Shown: piece after piece, positions 23,722 through 36,828 of the stretch
Numbering within the stretch: the first letter of the stretch is position 1
Layout: each line of letters opens with the position of its first letter
NCBI GenBank assembly: GCA_028095005.1
Contig: CM051462.1
Span: forward strand, 174,291,955 to 174,355,954
Length of the DNA stretch: 64,000 bases
From: Rhynchospora pubera
Lineage: Eukaryota > Streptophyta > Magnoliopsida > Poales > Cyperaceae
Direction of reading: 5' to 3'
Made by a program: the position numbers and the translations under genes
Notes under the pieces: model-generated
The model's input: the letters and a program-made list of their open reading frames with translations, nothing else
Told to the model about the DNA's origin: nothing
The model's database searches: none

Positions 23722-25849
23722 GCCAAAAACAAACGCGAGTGAGAAACAATTTCTCAGTGCGAGTTTTAGTTCCAGACGTGGATTTCTAGTTGGAATCTTA
23801 ATCCAGAACTAATACTCTTTCATAACAATAGATGAAAATAAATAATAATTAATTAAATAAATGAAAATAAATATGTGATGATGAAATCAAAAGTGATGCA
23901 AGTCTGTAGTCAGCTGCATACCGAACAACGGAACAAAAAGGGTCCGATCAGAACCATGCTGCAAAATAATTTGCAATAACAACAAACAGTAAGTCACAGA
24001 ATATCAGTAAATCAAGTCATATCACATCACATCTCATCATATCTCAGACTCACTCAGATCCCCTAACCCAACCGGTTGGGTGGCAAAAGGAGACCTTCCT
24101 CTAACTTGAGTGGCAAAAGGGAGCTGTCCCTTACTCAAGTGGCGAAAGAGGATTCCAAATCCATATAGCGCTATCGAACTGGCCGAAGCCGGGGGCCAAC
24201 CGACTCCGGAGAGTGGCTTTGATTTCATATTCGATCCAAATTCCAGTGATCTTCTGTGTCTTATAAACTTCCATCTTTTAGGCAAGGATATTTGAGCTAT
24301 GCTAGCTCGTTAAATAACAAAGGGATACACGAACTTGCCTGATTCTCTGAATAATTTGAAATGACATGCATTCATATTCAACATGAGTTAAAATATTTGT
24401 TCTTAAAGAAAAACAATGAATTTCATGCATTCAAAACGGATTGTCAACATGCCATGCAATATTTACTTTACCAGGATTCAGATTTCTATAAAAATCCACG
24501 TTTTCGCACCTGCGGGTGGTTCAAAACTCGGGTCCGTCAAGTCTCCTGTAATTTGGTTGAAAAGTTATTAAAATTATTTGGTTTCCCTATCTAATTCCTA
24601 GATTTACAAGTTTGGCTTACTTTATTAGATCAACATTACTTTTTTTTATTTTATAGTAATTGCTTGTGTTATCAGAAATTTTTTTATTATTATTATTATT
24701 ATTTAATCAATTATGGTTTATTATAAAATTTAAGTTAATCTTATTATTACTATTGGTATTGTTATTATCTTAATTATTTGTTAATGGTTTTTAGTGTAAA
24801 ATTTAGAATGTTAAATATTAGAATCTTATTTATTACTTATTTTTAAATATGTGATTAGTTACTTACAAATAGAAAAGTAAAAATAGAAAATAGAAAATAG
24901 AAATAAATAGAAACGTAATTAAAACTGAAATTTTGATTATTTGTTTGGGATCAGAAAGTCAGTGATTTGGTTGCCATTATCTGTTCTTGACTCACTCAGA
25001 CTATTCTCATCATCTCCCGAAAAATCGAATCCCGCTTAACTAAAGGAATACCCAATTATTTCTAATGGCCTCTCCTTTAATTAATTAAATATTAAGCCCA
25101 CATTTAATTTAACTTAATCAAAGATTAAGTTTTATAATTATCTTTTTAAATTTCTGAAATTTCAGCCCATATTCGAAAATTTGAGCCCAGCCCAACTCTT
25201 TTTTTTTTCCTTTCGGCCCATAAAGTTTCGGCCCAAAAAGTCTCGGCCCAAATCATCAAATGGACTGAGCCAGGTCAACCTGACCCAGTTGACCTGAGCC
25301 AATCGTAACGGGTCCGCACGGATCCGGTTAGAGGGGTCAGGATCCGACCCACTGTCACACACCTTTTCCCCCAGGGGCCCTTGAATCAAAATAATTTATA
25401 TTCCAGTCCTTTCCTCATAAACAGGCCCCTAGAAATTCACAAATAGGTCCTTTTTTCCTTACAAATCAGTCCCTGAGTCGACACAGCGTACCAGAGAAAT
25501 ACCAGAGGTACCACAGTGGTACCAAAGACTGGTACCAAGCCTAAAACCCAGTCGTAAAGCTCACACAGGTCTCCTTTATGCCCAACCATTAATATAACTC
25601 AAGATTTCATTCAGTTTTGCTCAATTAGGTCTATAACGGAACACAAATGTATTAGTTCAAAGTTCAGCTAAATTCCACTGCCAAATTTACTGTCTTGGGG
25701 TTCAATTCACCTACCAAAGAGTTATTACAGCATTCGAACAAGGCATAACAGCATACACAACTCAAAAATTCGGATTTTAAATTTCCCCAACTTTCAATCA
25801 ACGAATCAAGAAATCAGCTTAATCAAATTGATTACAAGACAAGAGATGG

Positions 25850-25990
25850 GTATACCTTGGGTCTCTGGCAGCTATCCTCTCTTTCCCTCTCTTCCTTCGT
25901 TCCTCTCTCTCTCTCTCTATTTTCAGTTGAAAACCCTAATCGCCTAGCCAGCCAAGGAAACGAGATAGAGAGGAGGGTTTAAATAGTCGC
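25850..25990 (-). promoter_or_regulatory. Candidate LTR promoter and spliced leader
   Basis: Read on the minus strand: CTATTTAAA (about 25986-25978) as TATA box, then a CT/GA-rich leader with GATTAGGGTTTTC, then a donor CCAAG/GTATAC at 25856/25855. This is the order expected for a pol II start followed by a 5' untranslated exon and an intron. Confidence 0.45.
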
Positions 25991-26713
25991 TGGTGCAGAG
26001 GAGAGGGAAGAGGGAAGCCAACGGCAGAGATCACCTCCCATGCTCGAATCTTACAGCCACGTCACACGGCTGTCTCAAGCGGATAAGAACAAACTAGGCC
26101 AGCCAATCGGAGAAGGGAGGCTGGTGGTGCGATGGGATTGGCTGGTCACAGCCCATCCCTTCGACAAATTCGAGAATTTCTCTCGTCGGAGAAGAGGAGA
26201 GAAGAGAGGGGATCGGACGGAGCGGAAAAAGAAACGAAAAAGAGAGAGAAACAGAGATGGTGCCACGGTGAAAATTTGGTTTTTATCAAATTTTTACCCC
26301 TCAGATCTTCTGTGGCCACCACTTTAAAACAAAGGATGTTGCAACTCATATGGGTTGACTGATGATTTGTTTTATTAGATTTTTAATTGTTTTGAATATT
26401 AGATTTGAATTTCAATCAGCTCTGATTTTGCTAGAATTATTTAAATTATTTTTAGATACTACACAAATTAAAAGATTTCGATTTCGAGTAAGTTTTAGTG
26501 TTATAATTAAATTAATTGATTTAAGGGTTATTAGTTTTAAAATTATATTTTTCCTAGTATTATTTTAAGAATTAAGCTAACCATCACAATTAAACTAGGT
26601 CTGGTATTTCTAGGTTGTTACAGATACTATTTATATTAAACTGATTATATTGATATTAATTTTATTGGATTATATTATTTTAATATTATTATCCAAAATT
26701 TCGGGCAATCCAC

Positions 26714-27638
26714 CATGATCTAATCTGCTTCAAGATGTGAGCTATAAATACCAAGTTGTTGAGGTCATCGATGTATTTATTTTTATTATAATTATACAAA
26801 TTGTCTCTTCGTACTCGTGAATAGAATTTATTTTTCAATTTTTCATTCTTCGGCAATTTAGTGTTAGAATTTGTTGGCACACATAGCAATTAAGTATATC
26901 ACGAAAGTACTAAATTATCTAGCTAGTGCAGAGGATGAGAGGAAGTTAGCTTTAAAGAATCGAGTAATATAGACACCATTGCATTATGTAAGGGCAAACC
27001 TATGGTTGGTTTGATAAGAAAAGTTCTAAGTCAACCATAATGGAGGCATTAAAGAGATGGAAGAAAAAATATATATATACTTACGAATTGACTTCGTAGT
27101 GGACATAGTCGGAATAGAAAAACACTACATAACACTTGAGATTATACATCATCATACTATTTACAAACTATGAAAACACTATTTCAATATTGTATCCGCT
27201 ATTATGCAATATAGGTATGTATCGAATTAATAGACCCTACATGGCAGTAGTGAACTTGTTACAAAATAGACCGGGCTCATGGACAAATGAATTGAGAACA
27301 TTTCCGAAAGACCGGGTACATGGCGTAGAATGGTACAGATTTTTTCCTTATCAGGAAAGCACAAAAAAGTACTCTTTGCTTGGTACAAACTGCTAATTAA
27401 ATAGTGATTAAAATGGGGAAGGAAAGGGAATTTCTAAATTACCAAATTGGAGAACATGGAAAACTATATTAAAAACAAAATATAACTGGAATTTACCCCA
27501 TAATTTACTACTAATAGAAACAAAAAAAATAATAAGATAACCCAGTATCTGTAAATTGCGTGCCTTTTTTCTGTCTCCATAAAATTTTCTCGCATTTAAG
27601 CAAGCTATAACTGCCTAAAAAATTTTCATTTTAGCAAC
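26714..27638. other. Intergenic DNA, includes transporter gene 3' region
   Basis: AT-rich, no recognised element. The last few hundred bases presumably hold the 3' untranslated region of the minus-strand transporter gene. Confidence 0.45.
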
Positions 27639-30600
27639 CTAGACCTTATCATCATCATGGGTTTTTTCTCCGGTGAATCCATTAGAATTTCTCTGAGGAA
27701 GATGGGGCCGCCTCTCTTTACCGCCTGGTTTTGATGACGCATTTCCATACCAAACCATACCACATATGGCTATTATCATGCCAAGTACAACTTGCAGGTT
27801 AAGTCCCTCTTTGCCGAAAAAGAGAAATCCTAGTATCAAGACAAATATGGTTTTCATGTGACCTAGCACTTGGAACGATACAGCTGAGAACCGACCGATG
27901 CATATGAACTGGCTCAGATTTGTACCAACTGCTATGAGGCACGATAATGTGATGAAGAACTGCAAAAGGACAAAATGAGACGTTATTTGTGCCAAAAAAA
28001 AAAGGGTTTATGGATTAGGTTTCTTAGAAGCGCAATTATTTCATTCAATATGTGGAAATGCTAGTTATTAGAAACTAAAGGCTGCTTCTAAAAGAGGATT
28101 GCCATTTGTGTTGCTTCATATTGGTGTCTGGTGGAATTTACTCGCAAATTAGAAAGTCAACCAATGAGGTACAAAATAATATCATAGCGCTACTATAGTC
28201 CAGTACAGCTACAAGAGCCAACTACAAATAATCCAAATTATACCAACTGCCATACTACAGCAGACAACAAACTACACAAGCCACATTGATTTGACAGTTA
28301 CACGCATTACCAAAGAGTCAAATCTATCCAATTATTCATGCCTCAGGCTATAAATGAACCAAAGAGTCAAATTTATTAAAAATAAGTACAACAAAAGAAC
28401 CCTTCCTGAGATCATTTTCACAGATTCAAACCTGGGTGCTTTTTTCCGCGACTACTAAAAATCATGGTTGATTTACGCAAGAAAGGATGCGTAACTATTT
28501 GGGATTTTGCAATAGCACCTAGTAATAACCAATTGCATAAATTAAATTAGATTTGAGTAACTGGCTAGTTACCACTGAGGGAAGGGCATAGGCATACTGG
28601 TCAATCCTCTTGCCAGTGAGCCAAAAATCAACAAAAGGACCCACAAGCACTAGGGATGCAGCCTGAACTGGGGCCATGTGTCCCAAGAGATTGAAAGAGT
28701 TCAGGGCATACTTCTTCTGGAGAAAGTGCACATACTACGAGTTCACAAACAAATAATGTATCAGTAATGATAACAAATCACATTCAGACAGCAGTGAGAT
28801 GTTTTAATGATTATGCAAAGCACAGATTCAAGAAATATGACCCAACTTAAAGGCACTGGCAATAAGCTAATTTGATACATTTTACAAGAGGCACTGATTC
28901 ATTAGAGTCTATATTCTTCGTTCCAACAATTTACTACCAGATCAGATTTTATTGTGCATAGACAATAGTACATCTGGCAAAAGACCATACTGGTATAGAC
29001 CGTAACCATTTCAGTACCAACATATAGGTCTAAGTTGTTTATTATTTATTAACTTTATTAGCCTTGGCGACATTTTACTTTAAAAATTTGAGACCCTTAC
29101 ATATTGTTGAAGGCAAGTGCTCCAGACGGCTATGACAGCAGCCATTAGACCCCTGGCATTCACACTGACATCAGATACCGTGCATACGGCAACACCAACC
29201 AGAACCACCATTATGCTGAGCTTTGTGCCTTGGGAATATCGCACCTGGTCAAACACCACTTCCAGAAGGCATGATGCTGGTATCATGCACAGTTTTGCAA
29301 TCTAGAAAGCATAAGGGCAAAAGATTAGAAGAAAGTGCAAGAAGTTGTATGTATATATATATATAAATAAATTTCAAGACCCTCGAAAGCTGTAATGATA
29401 GCTACTGAAGCTTACTTGAGATAAATACAAGAAAATTTTAGATACCTAAGTTGTCACAATGTCATTCACTAATCTAAATTTTAGGGGGGAAAAGTTAACA
29501 AGGAGTACCGCCACATGCTTGATGGTGGCAAACAATATGTAGGAAAATCCTGAATCCAGAGAGGGTAAAATACCTCTCCATCATCATTTACATTTTTTAG
29601 GCTTATCCATGGTCTAATGAAAGTTAATACCAGAATGAAGGATTAATTGAGGCCTAAAATTCTACTGCAAGACAAATGAAGCCCTAAAACTTGTTAACGT
29701 AGAATTGATATATTAACAGTTGGCAAATAATAACAGCATATAAAGAAAAAATAACCAATGAAATTCTTGTAAGGTTAACCCTACCCAAAAAAAAGAAAGG
29801 AAAAATAACCTGATAGAAGCCAACTGAGTTCCACATCAAGCTCACATTCATACCAACAATTGATAAGTTGGCAAAAAGAGCAAATTTGAGAACTTCAGAC
29901 ATAGGCAAATGAGAGGGCTGGATCAGCTTCAGCCATCTAAACACTATAGTCATCATGGTTGTGGTCACAAAATGCATTCCAGTCAATGAGGTAGCTACAA
30001 AAAACAGAAAATGATGTATCAGAAGCACCTTCTTAAGAGTTATACAATCATGGTATGAAACTAGTATAGTATTGAAAGTATAACCCACTACATGCAGCTC
30101 AGAAATGTGACTGGCACATACTGACTGGTACCTGGTATCACTAACAACTCACTCAGGTCAATTGTGAATTGCATAATTTTTTATGCCTTCATTCATTTTA
30201 TATATAGACAACACGGTTGTCAATGAGTCTTATATTGTTAGTAGATATGCATGTGGATCTTGGTTCACTGGCTCACTGGGTTTGGATATGGATCCAAAAA
30301 ATTGAAATCAATTGTGAATTGCATAATTTTTTATGATGTATTGCTGATGTTAGTGCATATTTCACCATACTTGTAATGTAAAATTGTAAATGTTTTGTTT
30401 ATATCAATGCATAAATCATTTCAAATTAATCTGCTTACACAAATATGAATCCAATACAACATCAGCCCAGAAAAGGGTATGGATCTGCATTTTGATCCTA
30501 CTATTTTATTGAATTTGAATCCACAATTTAGTTGTTTGAATTATTAATAGATTCACATTCTGTTTTGATATATAATTGGACTATATCCAAAATTGATCAA

Positions 30601-30846
30601 ATGACAACCGTATCTATAATCTAATAAAATGAAAAACCACAAAATAGAAGTGTGTCAAAAGAAATAAATAGACTTCATTCCATCAAATTTTAGAGGCAAA
30701 AGAAAAAGATAAGTACCGAAAGTAAATCCATGAGTGGCCATGAGGGCTTTGTTGACCATAATAATTCCAACAGATGTAACTATGTTGAACAGCCATGCTC
30801 CTATATCTAACAGCGCCTTTCTATCAGATTTTCTTGGAGAACCCAT
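27639..30846 (-). CDS. UDP-rhamnose/UDP-galactose transporter, URGT5/6-like
   Basis: A Golgi nucleotide-sugar antiporter of the plant NST-KT/DMT (TPT/EamA) superfamily; relatives import UDP-rhamnose and UDP-galactose for pectin and glycan synthesis. Five coding exons: 30846-30717, 29994-29810, 29301-29101, 28734-28573, 27959-27639. All have GT-AG borders and together give 332 aa with no break, a normal family length. Visible signatures are the N-terminal SVGIIMVNKALM, then SLTGMHF, the GMNVSLMWNSVGFYQ block, LLEVVFD, the second-repeat GRFSAVSFQVLGHMKT, and the end of the last membrane segment GMVWYGNASSKPGGKERR. The Lys/Arg-rich cytosolic tail ends in KV. About ten membrane segments are expected. 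By recollection the sequence is closest to Arabidopsis URGT5/URGT6 rather than the UXT xylose transporters. Substrate is inferred from the family. Confidence 0.92.
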
Positions 30847-32330
30847 CCCTTATTTCTTTATTTTCCTTTCTATACAGCACTACCACTACTTCCAATCAGT
30901 ATCTCCAGTGCATCTCTGATTCGTGTATGCCCTTAATTATCTGTTCAGTGATAGACAATAAAATCTGATCAGAATTACTTTCAGCTATAGAATATGCCAT
31001 AAGAAATGAAGGAGTAAAGACCTTTCAATTGAAGTTTGATAAATGAAACTTTTGCAAAATATAAGCAACTGAAAGCCAAAAGTCAACCAAAACAGTACCT
31101 TGTAACTGAACTACAAATATGTTACTTTTTTATAGTTTGCTTTTAAAGTTACTTATGTAATTTCTAAACCTACTGTCGAAAATATATAAATGTATATTAT
31201 GAAAACAGAATTTGGGGCATCAATGCTCCATGTTACTCTGATTGTCAACAGTTTCCCATAATCAATTCAGTCTCTTTAAAACTGGTCCCAAAAAATTAAC
31301 CATCAAATTATGACTTATCCTTCAGAACAAAAATTCACGTCCCTTTATGTACTACATCTCATTAATTCTTTATTACCAATAAAGCAATACAAGTGTCCGC
31401 ATCACCAGAAAAAAATGTAGCTATTACATAAAAAAGTTGATAATAACTAAATAGAAAGGAAAATAACTTAATAATCACACCTAAAAATTAAGTCATACAA
31501 CGGTTAACCAAAGAACAAAGAAAACTTTCTCAATGCTAAAAAAAAAAAAAACAAAGTATTTTATTTTTCAGGTCCAAGATCTATTATTTCATTATCACAT
31601 TTTAGTTGAGGAACCCCATGCATTTCTCATGTGCCACCAACCAACTAGAATGTATTTTAACCAATAAATAATTGAAAAGTGTTTAAAAAGTTAAAAATCA
31701 CCAAAATTAGCCAATAAAGATCTGATGCTAAATGAGGTAATTGCTTGCACACCCAATTAAATTTGTAATTGCAAGTACAACCTCCAAAAAAGTGGGAAAC
31801 ACAGAAAGGGAGGAACTTCAGAAACACAGCCTAAAATTTTGCATTTCATTCAGTCATTGGAAGGGATAAGTGTTAATAGAAAAGAGCCTAAAATGTTGAA
31901 TCTCAAATTCATCTTCCCAATCCCGATTCTGCATCAATAGCAGTGAAGGGCTAGCTCTATTCAGTTCATTCGTGCTTAAAAATACTAAAATTGAGAGTAG
32001 TTTTCTACCTGATCGGATTATTGGCCAATATTGGGAGGAAAAAAACGCAACGCAACGCTCAAATTGAAGAGGGAAAAGGAGTGAATCTTACCAGAGCCAC
32101 ATACTGGACTGGATTTGTCGGACTAGTACGCCAAATTGGCACCGAATTGTTGGAAAATGGAAGGGGTTGAATGGTGATCTGAAGAGAGATTTGGGGTGCT
32201 GTCAGTTTTATCAGTTGATGTTTCGTTAATTGAATTGAAGGAGAAAGAGAAAGAGAGAGAGAGAGAGATGGATCTGTGGGGGGCCCGATGTAACAAGGCT
32301 GCTTGGGGAAATAAAAAGAAACCAACTTCG
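30847..32330 (-). promoter_or_regulatory. Leader, leader intron and promoter region of the transporter gene
   Basis: On the minus strand a CT-rich leader (GAGAGAGAG on + at about 32255-32268) is followed by a good donor, CTGGTAAGATTC, at about 32092. The likely acceptor lies just before the start codon, which would give a 5'-untranslated intron of about 1.2 kb. This is common in plant housekeeping genes, but it is inferred from splice signals only. Confidence 0.45.
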
Positions 32331-34361
32331 ACCGTATATTTGTGTGTTTTCTCGTCAGAACAGTTACTTTTTTTTCTTTTATTTAATTATTTATTGTTGT
32401 GTTACGAATTGTTAATTTGAGATGTGATTTTTTTATTATTAGAAATGGTAGTTAGTGGAAGCACGAAAATAGTTATATACGTGTTTTTTGATAATAAAGA
32501 TAAATTTATTTGAGAGTGGAAATCTTGACAAATTGATCGTTACTGATATGATATGCATGATGTGTATATGTCATTCCTATGAAATATAATGAGATTTTAT
32601 GTATATGTTATAAACTTATAATTAATTAAATTATTAAACTCTCAATGATCCTGAATTAATGATTCTTGATACATCATCAAATGACACTCGGATTGCGTGA
32701 ATTGTATGTCTAATAATATACTTGTAAAATATATAAATTATTTTCTTAAAAATATATAGAGTATTACTATTATACAATAATTTATAAAAATAAAAATGTC
32801 TTCTTTGTTACTATAGAGAGACTTTACGTAGTTGATCACTGGTAAGTCTACTGGTAACATTATTATTTCCGGGTATGTGCATGAACAATTGTTTCTCGAG
32901 AAGGTCTGATAGTTTTTAGGTTTTAAGATAGCTCCTATATTTATTTCTTTTTCTATTTTTATTAATGATAAATTTTTAAACTAACGTAATATTTTTTATT
33001 AATATGATATATTCATATTTGAAAACTCAACTTGATAAATAAATAATTAAAAAAATTCTTTAAAATTGTAAATTTTTTCCGTTATATCCGTATTAATATT
33101 TGTCAAATAACATCTCTATTTTTTTTTTTCTTTTTAAAGAATGAGTACAGCCTTAAAACTTATACATGCCAGGGGTTATACAACATTTCAAAATATAAGT
33201 GCGCTTCTGAGTTCTGATATTATTTCGGTAGAAATTAGAAAGACTGTAATATAGCCTATCTCATTTTAATTCGTGGCAATTTCTTTATGTACACGTGAGG
33301 GAGAGAAGGAATTAAATTTGATTTCATATTACAAGTTTAAACTAGAAAATTATAAAAAAAAACTTCTATGTTTAATTCATGAAACTTTCTAAATCAAATA
33401 ATTAAATTGATATATTTCAGTTATCCTTTTTAGATGTTTGTTTAAATTTTATTATTGTTGAAAGCGACTTTTTTATGATCAAATGCAATCTTGGAATTTA
33501 ATGTGGAGAGACATTTCATAAACGGTCAAAACAATATGAAAAAAAGTTTTGCATGTGGAGGAGAGAAAAAGGGAAGAGTTTTGCATGATGTACCATGCAT
33601 CTTGGAATTTATTTTAAGTATATTTGTGCTTTAATAGAACTGTTAGAAGCGCAACATTTCATACTGTTAGAAGGCAGAATTACATAGTATCGGGCGCTTT
33701 AGGGCGTGCTCCAGAAAACACAAACCAGAGGTAAGTAAAGAGATGGCAAGGAAACAGGGCGAAGTCAGAAAAATCATCTAAATGGGGCTAATTTATAAAT
33801 TTTATTTTTTTGAAGGGGCCACTCTACATATTTGTTCATACTTTTATATAATTTACCATGTGATTTTTAATAAAATAAAAAAATGTGGCGAGGCCAAGTC
33901 CACTTAGACCACTGCCTTGGCTCCGCCCCTGCAAGAAAATCAGAACTAAGGTAGTATGGGTAAATGATATTCATCGCTCCAGATTGGAAAACCATACAAA
34001 GAAATAAATGATAGTAACCTTCCATTTAATATATAAAAAGACAAATTTGCCCCTCGATTTTAATTCTAAAGAGAAAGAAGAATTTATAGATCAGGGGTGT
34101 TGTTGGTAAAAAGATTTGATCTCCTCATTTCTCTTGGTTACACCCCCGATTTACTCTTCGATGTGGTGGGATCAGATTAATTAATTAATTATTATGTAAG
34201 GTAAAAAGGACGAAATTCAGTCACTACTCAGATTGCACGTTTTCATGCTAGGAGATTTGGACTATAAATCTAGATTCTCTTAAAATTATTGAAATGTGGG
34301 AGCATGTGGCATCCATCTGACAGGAAGATGTTCTTTTTTTATATATATTGATACCAATAAA
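32331..34361. other. Intergenic DNA
   Basis: AT-rich, no coding signal. Around 33780-33930 there is a short stretch with GGGGCC, GAGGCCAAG and TGGCTCCGCCCCTG phrases that often mark old transposon ends in plants, but I cannot bound it. Confidence 0.4.
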
Positions 34362-34373
34362 TAACAGACATAT

Positions 34374-36578
34374 ACAACAACAACAACAACTAAGCTTTTT
34401 GTCCCAAACAAGTTGGGGTAGGCTAGAAAGAAACCCAACAAGAGAACACATCCAAGAACAAGAACAAAAAAAAAAATACAAAACATAAAAATACTAATAG
34501 TAAGACTAGCCATACTAATAATAATACCTCTAATAATAATAGTAATAGTAGAAACCTAGACCTCGACCGTGATCTAATAGAGGGACCTACAAACCTATGG
34601 CATCGCTCCTACCCCTAAGTTCCTACGTCATGGCTCCGGTACATGAATTGCTAACTTCCAAGCGCTCCTATCAATCGCCAACTCCTTGGAGACGTTCCAT
34701 TCTTTAAGGTCTCTTTTCACCGCTTCTTCCCATGTCAATCTTGGTCTCCCTCTCCCTCTCCGGGTGTTCTCGAAATGATTAAGAATTCCGATACGTACCG
34801 GTGCCTCTGGAGGTCTGCGTTGGATATGTCCAAACCATCTCAAACGATGTTGGATCAATTTCTCCTCTATTGGTGCGACCCCAACCATATCTCGTATGTC
34901 ATCATTTCTAATCCGATCTTTCCTCGTGTGACCGCAGATCCACCTCAACATACGCATCTCAGCTACACTCATCTTCTGGACATGTCGTCTTTTAGTAGCC
35001 CAACATTCTGCGCCATACAACATCGCAGGTCTAATCGCTGTCCTGTAGAACTTGCCTTTTAGCTTCTGCGGGACTTTCTTATCGCATAGGACGCCTGATG
35101 CTTGTTGCCATTTCACCCACCCCGCTCTTATCCTGTGACTAACATCTTCATCTATCTCGTCATCGCTCTGCAGCATCGACCCTAAATATCGAAAAGTATC
35201 TTTCGTAGGTACTACCTGCCCGTCTAGACAGACATCTTCGTCCACTGGTCGTATCTCACTAAACTCACACCCCATATACTCCGTCTTAGTTCTACTAAGC
35301 CTAAACCCTTTGGACTCTAGAGTTCGTCTCCACAATTCCAATTTCCTATCGACCTCCGTCCTACTCTCATCGACTAACACCACATCGTCCGCAAAGAGCA
35401 TACACCAAGGAATCTCTCCCTGTATATCCTTCGTGATCTCATCCATCACTAAGGCAAAAATATACGGGCTCAAAGCTGATCCCTGATGTAGTCCTATTTT
35501 AATAGGAAAGTCACTAGTTACACTATCACATGTCCTGATGCAAGTAACGGCACCATCATACATGTCTTGGATGAGGGTAACATACTTTGTGGGGACTTTC
35601 TTCTTTTCTAGTGCCCACCACATAACTTTCCTTGGCACTTTGTCGTATGCTTTCTCCAAATCAATGAAAACCATATGTAGATCCTTCTTTCGCTCCCGAT
35701 ATCTCTCCATCAATTGTCTTATTAGGAAGATGGCCTCCAAGGTTGACCTCCCAGGCATAAAACCAAATTGGTTTTTCGAAACGTTTGTCATCCGTCTCAA
35801 GCGATGTTCTATCACTCTCTCCCAAAGTTTCATTGTATGACTCATAAGCTTAATCCCTCTATAGTTTGTACAGCTTTGAGCATCCCCTTTATTCTTGAAG
35901 ATTGGTACTAGAGTGCTTCTCCTCCACGCATCTGGCATCCTATTTGATCGGAAAATGCTATTGAATAGTTTGGTTAACCAAACTACAGCCACATCTCCGA
36001 GGCACCTCCATACTTCGATTGGTATGTTATCAGGTCCTAGAGCCTTACCTACTTTCATTCGTTTTAAGGCTTCTTTCACCTCGGACTTTTGAATTTTCCT
36101 AACAAAACGTCTATTGGAGTCATCAAAGGAGTCGTTCAACACAATTCCTAAGTCGTCATCCTCTCAATTGAATAACTTGTTGAAGTAATCCCTCCACCTA
36201 TTCTTGATCTCGTCGTCCCTCACTAAAAGCCTATCAGTCTCGTCCTTGATGCACTTCACTTGGTTTAAGTCTCTCGTCTTCCTATCTCGAAGCTTGGCTA
36301 TCTTATACACGTCCTTCTCACCCTCCTTCGTACTCAGCTTCTGGTATAGATCCTCATAAGTCCGACCTCTTGCTTCGCTCACAGCTTTCTTTGCATTCTT
36401 CTTGGCCAATTTGTACTTCTGCGCATTGTCGTCGGTCTTGTCATGGTGCAAGCGTTTGTAGCATTCTTTCTTTTTTTTAATAACTTTTTGCACTTCGTCG
36501 TTCCACCACCACGTATCTTTGGGTTCGCAGTTGCTTCCTCTAGTAACTCCAAGCACGTATCTTTGGTGCAAGCATTTG
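34374..36578 (-). mobile_element. RTE-type LINE, 5'-truncated
   Basis: Bounded by TAACAGACATAT at 34362-34373 and 36579-36590, a 12-bp target duplication. The 3' end (left, on the minus strand) closes with a TTG microsatellite, as plant RTE elements do, instead of poly-A. The 5' part with the endonuclease is missing, the usual result of incomplete reverse transcription. Length 2205 bp. Confidence 0.88.
34628..36571 (-). pseudogene. LINE reverse transcriptase (ORF2) with one internal stop
   Basis: Copies element RNA into DNA at the insertion site. The frame runs 648 codons and is open except for one TGA at 36166-36164. The N-terminal 135 residues are a Lys-rich linker that normally follows the endonuclease. 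Then come the reverse transcriptase blocks: NYRGIKLMSH, NQFGFMPGRST, FIDLEKAYDKVPR (first Asp), GLHQGSALSPYIFALVMD, and FADDVVL with the catalytic Asp pair. After these is the C-terminal RR-rich region with a WGHTRKDRIRN-like segment. Motif wording matches plant RTE rather than L1 LINEs. The missing endonuclease and the stop make it inactive, but decay is slight, so insertion was fairly recent. Confidence 0.85.
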
Positions 36579-36828
36579 TAACAGACATATGGATCCCAAA
36601 ATTTAATGACCCCTTACCGTGGTGACATTTCATGAACACTGATGGAGAGAATTTGATCTCAAAATGTGCTCTGAAATCGTTGCTAAAATGGGATGTATTT
36701 GAAAAGAAACCGAGCATCAAATAGAAAAAGACTAAAAGTCACAATTGCCCCTTTTGTTGCAATAAGTGCATCGCTTCGTCAAAAGTTTTTTTTAATTTTT
36801 TTTAAGAAAGTTCCCACTACCAAAAAAA

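Larger units (their letters stand above)
22960..26622 (-). mobile_element. Probable solo LTR of an LTR retrotransposon
   Basis: Starts TGTCACAGCCC and ends GTTGTTACA on the + strand, so it has TG...CA ends, and it is flanked by GATAC on both sides (22955-22959, 26623-26627). The 5-bp duplication and ends are those of an LTR. No reverse transcriptase, integrase or second LTR lies between them, so the simplest reading is a 3.66-kb solo LTR left by recombination. It sits exactly inside the MULE's right terminal repeat. Orientation minus is inferred from the TATA box and leader near 25.9 kb. A small non-autonomous element is the alternative. Confidence 0.7.
19067..26703 (-). mobile_element. MULE DNA transposon, truncated, carrying a nested LTR
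   Basis: The left end begins CGAAATTTTG and the right end closes CAAAATTTCG. The direct flanks are GGCAATCCAC at 19057-19066 and 26704-26713, a 10-bp duplication in the MULE range. Terminal inverted repeats run about 107 bp (19067-19175) with only a handful of mismatches; the right copy is split into 26623-26703 and 22920-22959 by the LTR at 22960-26622. Inside are arrays of a perfect palindrome, a 190-bp tandem repeat and a transposase gene on the minus strand. Without the LTR the element is about 4 kb. Confidence 0.85.

Noticed and set aside
26040..26362. Several overlapping Lys/Arg-rich frames near 26.2 kb
   Set aside because: They come from a GA-rich part of the LTR upstream of its promoter; no domain and no conserved start.
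33780..33935. GC-richer patch with transposon-end-like phrases
   Set aside because: Could be a decayed element, but no terminal repeats or target duplication could be found.
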